DNA from: Toxonevra muliebris
Lineage: Eukaryota; Arthropoda; Insecta; Diptera; Pallopteridae
Assembly (NCBI GenBank): GCA_963691655.1
Contig: OY829326.1
Span: 99,571,340-99,635,339 of the forward strand
Length of the DNA: 64,000 nt
Direction: 5' to 3'
Program-made: the position numbers and the translations under genes
Shown: positions 11,311 to 23,198 of the stretch, in pieces
Layout of the letters: every line of letters begins with the position of its first letter
Position numbering within the stretch: the first letter of the stretch is position 1
The notes under the pieces: model-generated
Databases searched by the model: none
What the model saw: only the letters and a program-made list of their open reading frames with translations
Told to the model about the DNA's origin: nothing

Positions 11311-14300
11311 ATATAAGCAATTATTTTATAAAAATTATTTCAGCTTACATTTCACAAGCATTTAAAAGCAACCGCAGCGTACTTTAAATTAGACACTCAT
11401 TATAGCAAAAAGAGGGAAGAAAAAATAGAAATAACTACAAAACATTTTATGGCATAAATTACTTCAGCAATGCAAATAAACCCAACAAACACATTTATAT
11501 TATTTCTGAGCTTAATAAATCCTCATACCCACTAATGCAGCCAGCAGCAACGTTTTCTTTTTCAAGAGCAATCTGGCTCTCAACTTCAAACGTCAAGCTG
11601 CTTACCCTTGTATCTTATAGCTAGACGATGACGACGACGACAACAAACCAACTTAAATAGCAACTTCCGGTGCTTTTACTGGTAGTGGTTTGAAAGCAAG
11701 GCTTCTTTCATTTATTCATATCATATGATGACGACTCGAACAGCACTAACAAATATGAGATGTTATGAAAAAGTTGTGAGAGTAGAGCAGCGGGAGAAAA
11801 CTCTATGTATAAGTGTAGTGTAGTCATGCGTTGTTGTTTTGACAGCGCGTAGGCACATATAAATTAGATGTCATAAAATCCCACCATCAAGTGTCATTAT
11901 GCGGAAGAAGCAATGTCAGATGATGATGATGATGCAGAGAAGGGGAATGAGAATGCTGCTGCTTTGACTGTTGTTGTTGCTCTGCTTGTAGCTGCTGAAT
12001 CACAGCTGAATGTTGCATATCGCAATTGCTGCTTCTACATATACAACTACAACGTATTTTATATTCCTTCACTCATCTCTTAATTTTTAGCTTTGTTTGC
12101 TGTTATTTTCACAGCCGCATGTTTTTTTGTGTTGCTGTTGGTGTTGCTATTGTCACCAGTCGTACTTGTTTATAAATGTATGTACATTTATTCGTATTCC
12201 TAGATGATTTACATGCTTTGATTTGTTGTTGTTTTTTTTTTGTTTTCTGCGCTGCTGCTTTTCGTTGCCGTCGTAGTCCATTTTGCGTAGCAGCTTTTTG
12301 CCTTTTAACAAATGTCTAGCAGTGTTCATTAGTCTTAGATAAATGAAAATGAAGATGGTACAAGGAGGAGCGAGGGAGGAAAGCTGGCTCCATATATCTA
12401 CACATATATATTTTACACTTTAGCCACAAAAGTCATGTCGTTGTCGTCGTCATCGTCGTCGTTGCCTAGAAGTTTAAGAAGCACTTTTTTTGCTCGACTT
12501 AAAGATGAAGAAAGAAGTAACACCAGAGCAGGAAGTGGCAGTATAGCAATACTAGCTTTGATAGTCAGCAGCAACGGCAGCTGCTCTGTCGTCGTCTCCA
12601 TTGCCTTTTCTTGCAACATCATCACATTTTGTCACTCATTTTTTGGTTAGTGTTGACAAATGCAGTTGACAATTATTTGTGTATGCGGCATGTTGCTATT
12701 GCTCTATTCCTACATATATACTTTGTCATCTTCTTCCTCATGTTGCTGCTGTTACATGTATTTGTTATTTGTATTTGTATTTGTGTTTGTGTTAAATATT
12801 TTGAAGTTTTGTTGCTGCTGTCACTTAATTTTCATGCTAAACTTTTATTTAATTAGGTTGCTGTTGTTTTTCTTGTTGCTGCTGCTGAAAGTTAATTTTC
12901 AGCACAAAGTTTTTAACATAGAAAATTAAATAATCGTTGCAAAACTTTTGTAGGAATTTGAATTTTGTGCGAAATTCTGCAGCGTCTTCTTCGTATGAAT
13001 TAAGTTTAAAAAATTTTTAAATATGAAGATTGAGCAACGAATCTGGAAGTCAAATGAAGAAATAGTTTGAGTGTGTATTTAAATTGTCAAATTGAAGAGG
13101 CAATAGGAATTGAAGCCGAAATTAAAAATTAAATGCAAGAATTTTTAATTGAAAAATTATTCTGATTAAGGAGTGCATATAAAATTTGATTATGAAATAT
13201 TCTAAAAGTTTAGGTGCATAAATTAAAAGCTTTTTCCAGAAAGAAGAAAGAAAATCTTAAAACTTTAAGTAAACAAAGCCAATTGTGTTAAAGGTCAATT
13301 TTTCATCAAATTAACTCCTCAAAGTTCTATAATTTTAGTTTTACATAACTTTGCATTGTTTAGCTTTTAAAAAGGCTCTATGACTGAACATGATTTATTA
13401 GTAAGAAGCTCATAAAATACAATTCAAAGCATTGTTAAATTTTTCACACTGCTTCACTGCACTGCAAATAGCATCATTGTTGTATTTTTCGCTTTAGGGT
13501 CAGAATTCGTGAAATCAATCACTGAAAATGATTTTTTTCTCAGATTTTAATGTAAATATGGAAATTAGTAAGTTTCTATAAGAAAACACGATTCCCAAAT
13601 TTTTAGTTCATAAACATTTTTTTTTACAACTTATTGACACTTATTGATATTAATAATTTTGTGTTTTGAAAGTTGTGTTTTTCAATTTTCAGGATTACTT
13701 CTCTTTTAGTGATAGTTTATGAAGAATTTTTTTCGATCGCCAAATAACGGTAATTTGTTTATTTATAATTATTTGTATATAACAATTAGCAAGCAAACAT
13801 TGTTCTGAAGCATGAAAAAATCTAAAAAAATCATAAACATTGCTAGTACTGTTTTAAAAATATGTGCAAATTTCAAAGTGTGTCCATTTTTTGTTTAGAA
13901 GTTATAATTTTTTAAATCAGCACTGCACAACGTTTTGCCGCATTTGGAGTAAGTGCGCTGTCGCTCGCAAAACAAAATTTACGAACACATTTTCCACTAT
14001 GCAAATTTCACTATTTATTGTTATAAATAAATCGATTATCGTCAAATATAGACTCTCTGGTTTGTTGTGAAAAAAAATATTTCTGGAGGGTGTTTAAAAA
14101 AATCCCTTAGGAAAAATGTTTGTCTCCAAATTATGTATCATAACTTCATTAATACTAAGCGTAGAGCAATAAATCTAGAGTTGTTACATAGAAAATTAAT
14201 AGACCTTCATTTTAATGTTACATTTGCAATTAATAACATTTTTGGGTTGGAAGCAATTACTACTCAAATTCCAAAAATACATTTTTTCTTCGATTTTTTT

Positions 14301-14640
14301 TTTTAGAAAATTTAAGCTTTTACAAAAAGTTGTGTGATAATGTATTTAATTTTTTACATTCTCTTTATGCTCTATAGTAAGGTACATCAATTTTTTATAT
14401 CAGGTTCCTAGCCAAGTTATACTGTTACAAATATACGGTGGTTAATGTAGTACTAATCCACTACATTTTCTTGTACTTTTGTACTATCTCTGAAACTATC
14501 ACCAAGATTATTGATGAGGATCCGTGGAGAGTTCCCAAACGATCGTCTGATCTGCTAGTTCTGTGAACTTTTTGACATTCTTCTGTCATTATTGTTCATT
14601 CAAAGACTATTAATTTTAAATATTTAACTAAAAATCTTAA
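11311..14640. other. trinucleotide-rich and AT-rich intergenic DNA, no gene seen
   Basis: From about 11560 to 12900 the DNA is rich in gttgttgtt, gctgctgct, gatgatgat and cgtcgtcg words, which generate low-complexity ORFs on both strands (runs of Ser, Asp, Gln, Leu). This is typical of non-coding or UTR sequence in flies and I see no conserved domain or convincing splice pair. From 12900 to 14640 it is plain AT-rich sequence. Confidence 0.5.
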
Positions 14641-15130
14641 AATGAAGAAAAAAGGGATAGTGAGTTCGATGATGTGCGAGTAAGAAATGTTCAGAATTTC
14701 ATATGTTGTATGAATAAGCTGGAGTTAAAAAAAAAAAAAAGAATTTGATAAAAAAATACTTTTCCTAAGGCGCCCAACATATCATAACTAAAACAAGCAC
14801 TAAGACGATCTCGTATCCAAAAAAAAGGAGATACTAAGGCAATTATGGTATCGGATCATATTCCCCTTTTCCTCCTAATTTCTATAGGAAATACCTTCTT
14901 GGATGGGGTTGTGAAGGTATGCCGAACTGGAGTCCCAGCCTCAGTTTTGATTCCCAGGTGGCGAATGATTGCTTAAAAAAAATAATTTTTCTAAAGAATA
15001 TTTTTTTCTATCAGGAATACTTCATTTTGTAGGGTCAAGTTAAACAAATTCCTATAAAAAAAACCCTAAAACTAGGGGAGAATAATGAAGGCAATTGTGT
15101 GGGAGTAAGAAATGTGCAGAGTTTCATAGC
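14641..15130. repeat. diverged dispersed repeat, two partial copies
   Basis: The phrase gagtaagaaatgttcagaat near 14680 recurs as gagtaagaaatgtgcagagt near 15103, each followed by ttcata and preceded by a purine-rich stretch. A weaker third match lies near 16075-16125. The copies are too short and diverged to classify. Confidence 0.4.
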
Positions 15131-15159
15131 GAAAATTTTTTTCAAAAGTATTTTTGGTA

Positions 15160-15480
15160 CTACTACTACTATTATGGCACAACAGCCCATGGAGGGCCAA
15201 GGCCGAGCTTTTCGCATCCATTCATGTTGTGTGTGTTATATTTATACACGAATGGAAGGGACCTACAGTTTTATGTCGAATCCGAACGACAAAGTGAAAA
15301 GCTTTTCATAGGCATTTTTTTACTATTGGAGGTTTGCCATTGCCAGCCAAGAGGTGGTGCCATGTAAAAAAATTTGTATTTTCTATTTTTGATTTTTTTT
15401 GAGCGTGCCGAGATATGAACCCGGGCACCTCTGAGTAGCAGTCCAACATACTAACCACTAGGCCACAGCGACCACAAGTA
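15160..15480 (-). mobile_element. tRNA-derived SINE copy
   Basis: On the minus strand the head contains an RNA polymerase III box A (tggcctagtgg, complement at 15455-15465) and a box-B-like element (gggttcatatc, complement at 15412-15422) at tRNA-like spacing. The body, with gggacctacagtttt and ccgaacgacaaag, matches the copies at 8855-9115 and 28935-29270. The tRNA acceptor ends do not pair and the sequence continues into a non-tRNA body, so this is a SINE and not a tRNA gene. Confidence 0.7.
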
Positions 15481-15521
15481 TTTTTGGTATATTATTTAAA
15501 ATAAGTATTATTTTAAGACTA

Positions 15522-15659
15522 TTAACCTAGTAATACCCAGCGGTGACATATGGCACCTTATCGCTTAGCCGTTCCTCAGCCAGGCTCAAGAACAATTTTT
15601 TTCTCAAGTTACTTTCTTGATCTATCTACTTTGGTTCCCGCTCGTCCTTAATGGGTTAA
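15522..15659. mobile_element. possible short piggyBac-type MITE
   Basis: The segment starts ttaacctagtaatacccag and ends in the complement of ttaacccattaaggacgag, so both ends are TTAA followed by a similar C/A-rich end with a shared AGCGG block. TTAA is the target duplicated by piggyBac transposons. At about 138 bases with imperfect ends this is suggestive only. Confidence 0.35.
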
Positions 15660-15829
15660 GTATTTGGAAAACTCGAGAATCGGAAAAACACTGACATCCG
15701 ATTCGCAATCAGAAATCTAGTCTAAAACATTCCTTTAATCGATAGTTTTTTAGGAGACTATGAAAATTAAATCTAGAGGTTGATTTTCAAAGTCATGACT
15801 TAAGCTCATGTTAATTTCGTTATTTGAAG

Positions 15830-15925
15830 TTATATATAAACAGGTTAATGAAAAAATGTAGTCATCACAACTACAATGTAGACGGGTAAATCAGATGGCC
15901 GTTTCGAAATCCGCCACAATTCCTC
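15830..15925. repeat. dispersed repeat, inverted partner at 42525-42612
   Basis: The word gatggccgtttcgaaatccg followed by ccacaattcc reappears on the opposite strand at 42525-42612 as gacggtcgtttcggaatctg plus ccacaactcc, with further weaker matches (atgtagtca, acagtgta/acaatgta) upstream. Both copies are non-coding, and their family is unknown to me. Confidence 0.55.
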
Positions 15926-16324
15926 ATCAGTCCCCATATAAGCGAAAAGGAAAGTGAAATCTTAAATTGCACAAAGAAAGAATGAAATGAAAATCTTATA
16001 TTTTATATAGATTTGATAACCTAGAAAGAGGGAGAGCTCTGACAAATATGTTGTTCGAACCCTGCCTAAAGAAAGGAGTAGGGGAGAAAGGACTATAATT
16101 TTTTTCGAGCTTCATAGCGAATAAATTTTTACTTCAAATTAAAATCATTTTAAGACGATTTGGTTTCAAAGATATATCCAATTTTAGTTTTTATTTGATT
16201 TTTAACTTTTGCATAGTGTAATTTAAAACAAATCAAAACAGATTTACAATAAAAAAAACCTACGCAAATCCAATTCACTTTACTGATCACGAAAATTTAC
16301 TCTTTTGACATTCAAAAGACAAGT

Positions 16325-17230
16325 TTATGTATAAATTATATGCGTCTCTGACGAAACAAGTACAAAAATATCACTCTTAATTATTAGAAGTCCGCTATGA
16401 CCTATTTTACTCCTTCGTGTACCTACAGTAGTTTCATAAGTCCAACTTCCAATCGAAATTATAGTATTGATTGATGTCTGGTATTTAATGGTCACCCAAG
16501 TACTTTCTTCGAGCATACGTGCGGAACACTGTTCAAAGATGTGTCTCGTAGATTTTTTATCTTTCCTGCAAAATTCTGCATAAGTCATTAGAATGAATTT
16601 CCAGTTTTATAAGGTGTTAATTTTTGAATTTTGAATTCTTGTAATGATTCTTAAATTGTTCTTCACCATGTTCGTACATTTCTTAAAGCATTTTATGTTA
16701 TGTGTTCCTATAAGTGCTTTCGTGTGTTCTAGTTCTGGTCGATTTTCCTAATACAATTTCCTTTGCTGTTCTTCCTTCTGCCTAATTAATAGTGAAAAGG
16801 TTTCTTTCCCCAGTTGGAACTAATACTCCTTTTTTTCTAGTTTATCAGCAACTTGGTTCCCATTAATTCCAATATGCCACCAAGCCGACAGGATTCAAGA
16901 CTGATTATCCAGATAGTTCAAATTGACCAGTTTTTGGGGTTACCTTATGAGATTTGAATGCTTTGTTAGTCGTTATACTATCGATTAGGATCCCAAAAAT
17001 TTAATTCTGGTAACTGCGATGGAGATTAAATTAAACCCATTTATCAATAGCTTGTACTACCGTTTGATAGATTTCATTGTATCTATCCATGAGCTCATAA
17101 TATTTAATTTTTAACCCAAATATTCCTGTTTCGGTTTCTTCCCCAGTTAGAAAACCGTATGTGCATCATGATATCATATACTAGTCTGGTCCTATATGTT
17201 TCAAGGTCGGTTTTGAAATTATGAGATTTT
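16325..17230 (-). pseudogene. LINE RNase H and C-terminal fragment, broken
   Basis: The minus strand keeps the end of a LINE polyprotein of the RNase H-bearing type (I/LOA/R1-like). From about 17165 it reads GEETETGIFGLKIKYYE, then RYNEIYQTVVQAIDKWV (RNase H core with the Glu in a VQAI-like position), and near 16840-16880 WHIGINGNQVADKL, the usual RNase H tail (normally W-x-P-G-H-x-G-I-x-G-N-x-x-A-D). Stops interrupt it repeatedly. Further downstream the frame at 16588-16325 gives CRKDKKSTRHIFEQCSARML, a cysteine/histidine C-terminal motif common in these elements. No reverse transcriptase part is visible upstream, so the copy is truncated on both sides. Confidence 0.75.
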
Positions 17231-17880
17231 GAATAGATGAGGTTTTGAATAAACGAGATTATTTAAAAGCTTTGCCATAAATATTATGTTCCTTCTCTAG
17301 TTCCCTAAAATTATCCTTATTAAACACTATGCATAACATTTATGCTCATATATTTGAATGGAAATTACATTTAATCAACTTTTATTACCATAAAACAATT
17401 TATTTTTTATTATTGAAGTTAATTGAACATTTTTTTTTTTGCTGTGAACTTTATCATTGCCGCAAGGGGGGCATGTTTAGAAAAACATATACATAATTCA
17501 TTTTATTAAAATAAAACAAAAATAAATGATAAAATAATAATAATTCCATTTAAAAAGGTAATTTATAAAATAACACCTCATTAGTTGCACTATTATATTA
17601 AACTTACTATTAAACCAAAACCGCACACGCACATAAATTTGTATAATAATACAAAAAAAAAAGAACTACATGAATATTAAATAGTTGTAACAATTTTGCA
17701 AACAATTTAAATCATATTCATGAAAAAAATTAATACATAAATAAAATATACTTTTAAATTTCCCAGCCGAAAATATTTGATACTTGCCCCGGTTCTTAGA
17801 CTAGGTGATTTTGAAGCAGCAACTTCAAAAACCTTTAGATGCGATGAACATTTTGAAATTATTTGTATTATGTATTATTT
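17231..17880. other. AT-rich intergenic stretch, no gene seen
   Basis: Low-complexity A/T sequence with ataataat and aaataaa words. No exon, RNA gene or classifiable repeat was found. Confidence 0.5.
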
Positions 17881-18099
17881 GCATTGTAACGCAACGTTCT
17901 TCCACAGGCCGGGGTAGAGCTCAGCGGGCTCCAGTGGTTCGTTGGTTACAGAAATTTAGTATTTTGCAGGGGAACCCTCACTTTTGTTTATTGAGACACA
18001 TTTCTTTCAGTTTAATGTTTCTTTTAATTCACTTTAAGTTTCTAGATTGCTTACAATAACGATAATAATACACTTAAACTAATTACACTAACACGATGG

Positions 18100-18480
18100 A
18101 TGATGCGCCGGTGAAGGCGAACTTGCTGTGCGCGGACGACGATGGATGATACGCCTGTGAAGGCGAACTTGCTGTGCGTGGACGACGATGGTTGATACGC
18201 CTGATGAGGCGAACTTGCTGTGCGTGGACGACGATGGATGATACGCCTGATGAGGCGAACTTGCTGTGCGTGGACGACGATGGATGATACGCCTGATGAG
18301 GCGAACTTGCTGTGCGTGGATGACGATGGATGATACGCCTGATGAGTCGAACTTGCTGTGCGTGGACAACGATGGATGATACGCCTGTGAAGGCGAACTT
18401 GCTGTGCGTGGATGACGATGGATGATACGCCTGATGAGGCGAACTTGTTGCTCGTGGACAACGATGGATGATACACTTGC
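18100..18480. repeat. 46-bp minisatellite, about 8 copies
   Basis: The word gaacttgctgtgcgtgga recurs every 46 bases (starts at 18119, 18165, 18211 and onward). Each unit contains a small self-complementary piece, cgcctgatgaggcg or cgcctgtgaaggcg, whose stem (cgcc/ggcg) is kept while the loop varies. Because 46 is not a multiple of three, each frame cycles through three phases of the unit, so a 138-base super-period is open in overlapping minus-strand frames. This explains two long minus-strand ORFs (200 and 141 codons) that I do not regard as genes. Confidence 0.9.
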
Positions 18481-18620
18481 TGAGCGTTGGTGACGGTAAC
18501 TGATAATTAGCGTACCGTATACTGGCGATACACTTGCTGACCGTTGGTAATAAACTGGCGATACACTTGCTGAGCGTTGGTGACGGTAACTGTTAATTAG
18601 CGTACCGTATACTGGCAGCG
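18470..18620. repeat. 57-bp tandem repeat, three units, middle one shortened
   Basis: Units begin with gatacacttgctga at 18470, 18527 and 18560. The first and third include gcgttggtgacggtaactg and attagcgtaccgtatactgg. The middle unit is only 33 bases, consistent with an internal deletion. It follows directly on the 46-bp array, and its start resembles the end of that array's unit. Confidence 0.85.
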
Positions 18621-18703
18621 CAGCGACTACGGGACGCGGGTGAAGTAGAGCGTCCGTAACTGTCCTATTATTTTCTCTACGCTGCCTCAAGCTACCTATA
18701 GTT

Positions 18704-19033
18704 CGTCTGGGGTCATATGGTAGGGACTATACCATCCAAGTGGCACCACACGGTCTGGTTAAAGCGTTCAGTACTATATTTTGGTGGTTAAGCCAACAAT
18801 ATACTACTAAGCGCTTGGTTACTTGCTTCAGGGAAATACTAAGCTAATATCTTAAGCTTCCAACCGGACGTCTGGGGTCATATGGTAGGGACTATACCAT
18901 CCAAGTGGCACCACACGGTCTGGTTGAGGCGTTTGGTACTGTACTGTGGTGGTTGAGCCAGCAATACAGCATCCAATGCTTGGTTGCTTATCCTCATCTC
19001 AAACTACCTATTCGTCTTCTACTCACCCGTACT
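18704..19033. repeat. 165-bp tandem duplication
   Basis: The phrase cgtctggggtcatatggtag begins at 18704 and again at 18869. The following ggactataccatccaagtgg and caccacacggtctggtt are identical in both copies, after which they drift (ctatattttggtggtta against ctgtactgtggtggttg). A plus-strand ORF that starts in the second copy is a by-product. Confidence 0.85.
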
Positions 19034-19202
19034 ATAGTCCCCCGTTGTAGTCGCCTTGCTGGTCTGCATAAAACTCTTCACAATTCATCTAATGCAGCTC
19101 CTTTTATAGGCAGCCTGGTTCTTCTTCTACAAATTCCAGTAGACGCTGTTGCTGCTGGAATTTGTCTCGCTGTCACCTTCCCATTGGCTGGCTCGATCGC
19201 GT

Positions 19203-19330
19203 GTTATTTCGTACACAGAGTAGTTCTGTGCATTGTTGTTGTTGTTTTATTTCGTACACAGAGTAGTTCTGTGCATTGTTGTTGTTGTTTTATTTCGTAC
19301 ACGGAATAGTTCTGTGCTTTGTTGCCATGC
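19203..19330. repeat. 43-bp tandem triplicate
   Basis: Three units each contain tatttcgtacacagagtag (third copy tacacggaatag) followed by ttctgtgcattgttgttgtt, at 43-base spacing (19205, 19248, 19291). The overlapping plus-strand ORFs that read CIVVVVLF come from this repeat. Confidence 0.85.
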
Positions 19331-19449
19331 CAGCCTTTCGTTGTTTTATTTTTGTTTTAGGCTGTTGGTGCCCAGAGGTGTTGTTTTGACATACAGGGGC
19401 GCAGCAGGTGTTTGTGCGGCCACAATTTGCATTATAAATTTGGGTCGTC

Positions 19450-20760
19450 ACAGCATTATGTATTATTATGTATTATTTATGCAATTGCATGTAATGCAAA
19501 AAAAAAAGTTACGATTTTCTATTCCCAAAATCAAAGAATTTTTAAGCGTTAATCATAATTCAAAGTTGTAACTCAAAAGAAACAGATTATGGTTCATCTT
19601 TACAAATCGTTTACTCAGAAATTTTAAATTATTACTTCTTTTACTACAACATGCTTTTGATGACTCTTCTGAAGACAAAATTTAATTAATTTTAAATCCC
19701 TTATTATGAATCTACGATCAGATTTTTATCGCTCTTTATGTTTCCAAATATCATTAGATACTATATATTTGGTTTTTGGAGTAAATGGCGAAGCTTAAAT
19801 CTTTCTGTTGTTTGGGAATCCTTCTTAGCTTTTATGAATTTTTTTCTGAAGAACATTTATCACTTTTTTCAACAGTTGGTTATGAAGGGCTATTATAAAT
19901 AAACTCTAATTAAAAAACCTTAAAATGAAAGGAAGGAGGACTGATGGGATTAGTAGTAATTTTTATATTATTTCAGAAGGCTTTTTCTTCTCATACATAT
20001 TAAAATTTAGAGGTATTTTAAAAACATGAAGAATTACCCACATATTTATGATCAGTGGCCTAAAATTAACATATACCGATTCTTAAATCCTCATATGTTG
20101 GTCATTGTCGATGACTTGTTGATGAATAACATGTTTTCCAACTGGGGCTAATACACAATGCATACGTGTAGATGTGAATGAATAAATTTATTTGAGAAGG
20201 AGAGAGAAAAAATATTTAAAATTATTTTTGCTGCAGGGCTGATTTTATGCAATGCAAACCATTCCGAGGCAATAGCATAAAAGCCAATGTCAATGCGGCT
20301 GAGCTGCACAGAACGAAACGAACAAACAGCGGGCATTTTGGCGATGACAATGGCGCGGAAGATGTTAATAACAAAACTCAGTGTCTATCAGTGGGTGTCT
20401 ATAAATCAGAGCTTTAACTCGTACCTTTTACCGACTGCGTGGCATTGTTTGAATTTAAAAATAAATGTAAATTTTGCACTTCTACGGAGCCTCCGAGCAA
20501 TTGCAATAATATGATTGAAGTGTAGAGCATTACAAAAAACACGAACAAAAAAAAAAAAAACAAATCAATGAAATCAAATTTGCAATTGGAATTGGTAGAG
20601 AATTGAATTGAGTTTTTTGGATTATTGTTTGTTAGAGAAGATACTGAAAAAAAAAATTTATTATTTTCCTTTATTAAAGTTTAAAATTTTCTTTTTTGTT
20701 TTTGAAATAAATTTAAAAAATTTTTATATTTATTCATTTCGCACACATTTTTCATTACAG
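19450..20760. other. AT-rich stretch upstream of kek5-like exon 1
   Basis: No coding exon is supported. From about 20290 to 20520 the sequence is less AT-rich and could be single-copy or regulatory. The end at 20760 is an acceptor-like cacatttttcattacag, which is why the next block is treated as a candidate exon. Confidence 0.4.
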
Positions 20761-22024
20761 TTACGAGCAGGACATATACAAGGACGAACACCAGCACACT
20801 CACACATTGGCCAGGCGTAAATGGAAAAAGGACAGCCACTGTGCAGCATTAACAGCAGCATTTGTCGCATCAATTGAAGCCAACAGCAGTTGCAGCATCC
20901 TGTGCGTGTGTTGAAAGTAAAATTGGGAAAAAAAATTACGGAACGTATTCGAATTCCGAAATAAACGAATTGCGAATTGAGTTACGCGATTGCACAAACA
21001 ATCGAAGTGAAACGTGTTGCAATATCAATGTGTGCAAAGGTGATGTCATGCCGAATACAGCTGTGGCAATAATGCAAGAAACATACACACCTACATGCAT
21101 ATCCATACACCCAAAGCCCACACACGCATACCTCTGCTTTCTATAAATGGTTATTGGTGTAAACGCAAGAAAACACAGCAAGTGAAAAACGAATTGCATT
21201 CAAATAAAAAATAGATAAAGCAGCAGCAATAGCAGCAGAAGCAGAAATTCCAGCAGCATCGATAACAACAGTAATGTTGGCATTGCAATATCGTCGTCAG
21301 AGTGTGCAACAAAATTTCATAAATTTTCACCAGCAACAGCAACAACTACGACAAACAAAACAAGTGCTACAACAACCACGTGCTATAAACATCGATAACA
21401 ACAACAAAAATCGGCATTGTTGGAATTACAACCACTGCGAGTGCAACTGTTGCCATTATACTATAATAATAATAATAACAGTTTGCTGATGCTACAATAG
21501 CGCCACCATCGTCGTCAATATCACACAAACAGTCGCAGTCGCTAGTCGCAGCAACAACAGCAGCAGCAACATTATCGTCATCATCATCATCGTTCACCGT
21601 TGAACGAACTTTCACCATTCACCTACAAAAAGAAAGATTGACTGACACATACACAACAACTGTCACACACACACATGCACACACTTTATTGCGCTTAGTG
21701 TGCGTTTGTACGGAAATTCAAGACATTTTTGTAACATTGTAACATAAATGCACCAGCCGCCCTGTTAATAATAGCAACAACAGTAAAAGCAACTGTAACA
21801 TCAACGCATTCAACTGAAGCAACATCTGTTGCCATACGGTGTTAACACTGTAACACTATATTTTTTATTATTTTTTTGTTGGTGGCACCTGCTGCGTTCA
21901 TGTACGTGTGTATGTGTGTGTCTGTGTAAAAATTATGTGTTGCCATATTTTTGCTTGAACGAACATTGAATTCATTCGAATGTTATCAATATGAAAAGGA
22001 ATTGCATTGCAATTTACCTGTCAG
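20761..22024 (+). other. kek5: candidate exon 1 of the kek5-like gene (5' UTR plus start)
   Basis: This block ends in a perfect consensus donor (ctgtcag|gtaagt) and is rich in cagcagcaac, caacaacaac and acacacac words typical of fly 5' UTRs. An acceptor-like ttttcattacag ends at 20760, suggesting this is not the first exon of the transcript. The 3' boundary is well supported because splicing to 25298 restores the reading frame. The 5' boundary and any upstream exon are guesses. Several upstream ATGs lie in the block, so translation of the main ORF may be tempered by upstream ORFs. Confidence 0.55.
21991..22024 (+). CDS. kek5: kek5-like, coding part of exon 1 (start codon and signal-peptide N-terminus)
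   Basis: The ATG at 21991 has A at -3 and an in-frame TGA at 21967, so it is the first usable start in this frame. It encodes MKRNCIAIYLS and one extra base, then meets the donor gtaagt at 22025. Joining that base to tt at 25298 gives a valine codon and continues VSLSLNIILMLLIQLPHAAG from exon 2. The joined N-terminus is a textbook signal peptide: basic start, long hydrophobic core, small residues before the mature GDDW. Exon 2 alone has its first ATG only at 25324, inside that hydrophobic core, which would leave a shortened signal. The complete predicted protein is 950 residues. The splice is inferred from sequence only. Confidence 0.8.
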
Positions 22025-22030
22025 GTAAGT
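22025..22030 (+). promoter_or_regulatory. 5' splice site of kek5-like intron 1
   Basis: The boundary reads cag|gtaagt, an exact match to the metazoan donor consensus, in phase 1 relative to the start at 21991. Confidence 0.8.
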
Positions 22031-22255
22031 TTCAATATTCCTTTTTTATTTTACTTTCAGTTTTTCAATATTCTTGTGTGTAAAAAAAATAAAAGTAAAA
22101 AATACATATGCATGTAAGAAGAAAAATACTTTCTGCACATTTTTAACGATATACAGCACAATCCTTTTACCAAGCTGACTGAAAAAGAAGTGCAGTTTAT
22201 ACCAAAGTGCGTACCAAATACGATGTGACATAAAAAATATTTTCAGCTCCTGCTA

Positions 22256-23165
22256 CTAAAACAGAACAGAGTTTGAGATCTAAAATACCATTGAAAGTCT
22301 CTTTCGATATATGATAAGATTAACTTGCAACATGGTTCGAAGTTCATTCAATACTCAGACCACAACTCATACCAAACCTCGAACCAAATTCCGACTGATA
22401 TTTAGATCGAAATTCAGTTCAAAGATCAGGCTTAATTCAAACCAAAAATCTGGTTCCAATTCGGAGTAACATCAGTTCGATATTCAGCTCGGAAATTAGA
22501 CAAGACCGCAGAAAAAAATTCAGACCAAAATTCAGAGCGAAATTTGGATCGAAATCAGATTGTTGCCAGACTCAAAATTAGTAACAAAAATTATACCACA
22601 ATTCAGGCAAATCAGAACAAATTCTGATTAAAAATACTCAAAAAGCTAAGGACAAAACACATACTACTTTCAAATTCAAAACAGACCTAAGTACAGAACA
22701 AAATAAAGACCAAATTCATTATTAAACTCACACTAAAAATTAGACCAAATATCAGACTAAGACTTGAACTAAAATTTTAACCAAAAGTAAGACCAAATTC
22801 AGACTAAAATTTAGTTTTATATCTATACTAAAACTCAGCCCACATTCAAGCCAAACCAAAGTCAAAATTTATACCAAAACAAAGACCAAATTTAGACAAA
22901 AAGTCAAATTAAATATCACACAAAATTTAGAGTAAAATTCAATCAAAATTCAAATTCAAAAGTAAGACCGACCTAAGAGTAAAAATCAAAATCACATTAA
23001 GTTGCGAAAAACCTTTGACCAAAACACAAGATCCACATTGTGAACAAATTCAAGTCATAACTTGGGTTGAATTCAGACCAAAATCTGGACCAGAACTAAA
23101 GCCCAATTCAGTCCAAATTTAAGACCAAAATCTAACTAAATTCAAAAATACAACTTAGTCTGATA
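22256..23165. repeat. degenerate array in kek5-like intron 1 (array B)
   Basis: About 0.9 kb consists of loosely repeated words of the type attcagaccaaaattc, aaattcagactaaaa and agaccaaattcag, with roughly 12-15 bases between occurrences. It resumes at 24720-24890 after the fold-back element, so that element probably inserted into a once continuous array. The reverse complement of the same vocabulary makes up array D at 59830-60950. Confidence 0.75.
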
Positions 23166-23198
23166 TCGCAATACAAAAAAATGAAAAAAAAAGATAAT

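Larger units (their letters stand above)
17890..19450. repeat. GC-richer block made of several tandem repeats
   Basis: Base composition changes sharply here, with balanced GC, cg dinucleotides and sparse poly-A. The block contains a 46-bp minisatellite, a 57-bp repeat, a 165-bp tandem duplication and a 43-bp triplicate (each listed separately), and an 11-bp inverted repeat (acaaattccag/ctggaatttgt) around 19129-19165. It may be the interior or LTR of a larger element whose coding part is lost. I saw no protein similarity. Confidence 0.6.

Noticed and set aside
9600..11320. Plus-strand ORFs with LHLTK-type repeats as a repetitive protein
   Set aside because: The five-residue period equals the 15-bp DNA period, and the frames are short and broken.
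11880..12930. ORFs rich in Ser, Asp, Leu or Gln on both strands
   Set aside because: Produced by trinucleotide-rich DNA, with no start context, splice sites or domain.
18100..18480. Hammerhead ribozyme, because ctgatgag occurs in each 46-bp unit
   Set aside because: The second core element (gaaa) and a cleavable stem arrangement are missing, and the word is part of a cgcc/ggcg stem-loop whose loop changes to tgtgaa in some units.
18100..18480. CRISPR-like array
   Set aside because: The units are contiguous repeats without distinct spacers, and the genome is eukaryotic.
18051..18690. Two minus-strand ORFs of 141 and 200 codons
   Set aside because: They are translations of the 46-bp tandem repeat in different frames and show no domain.
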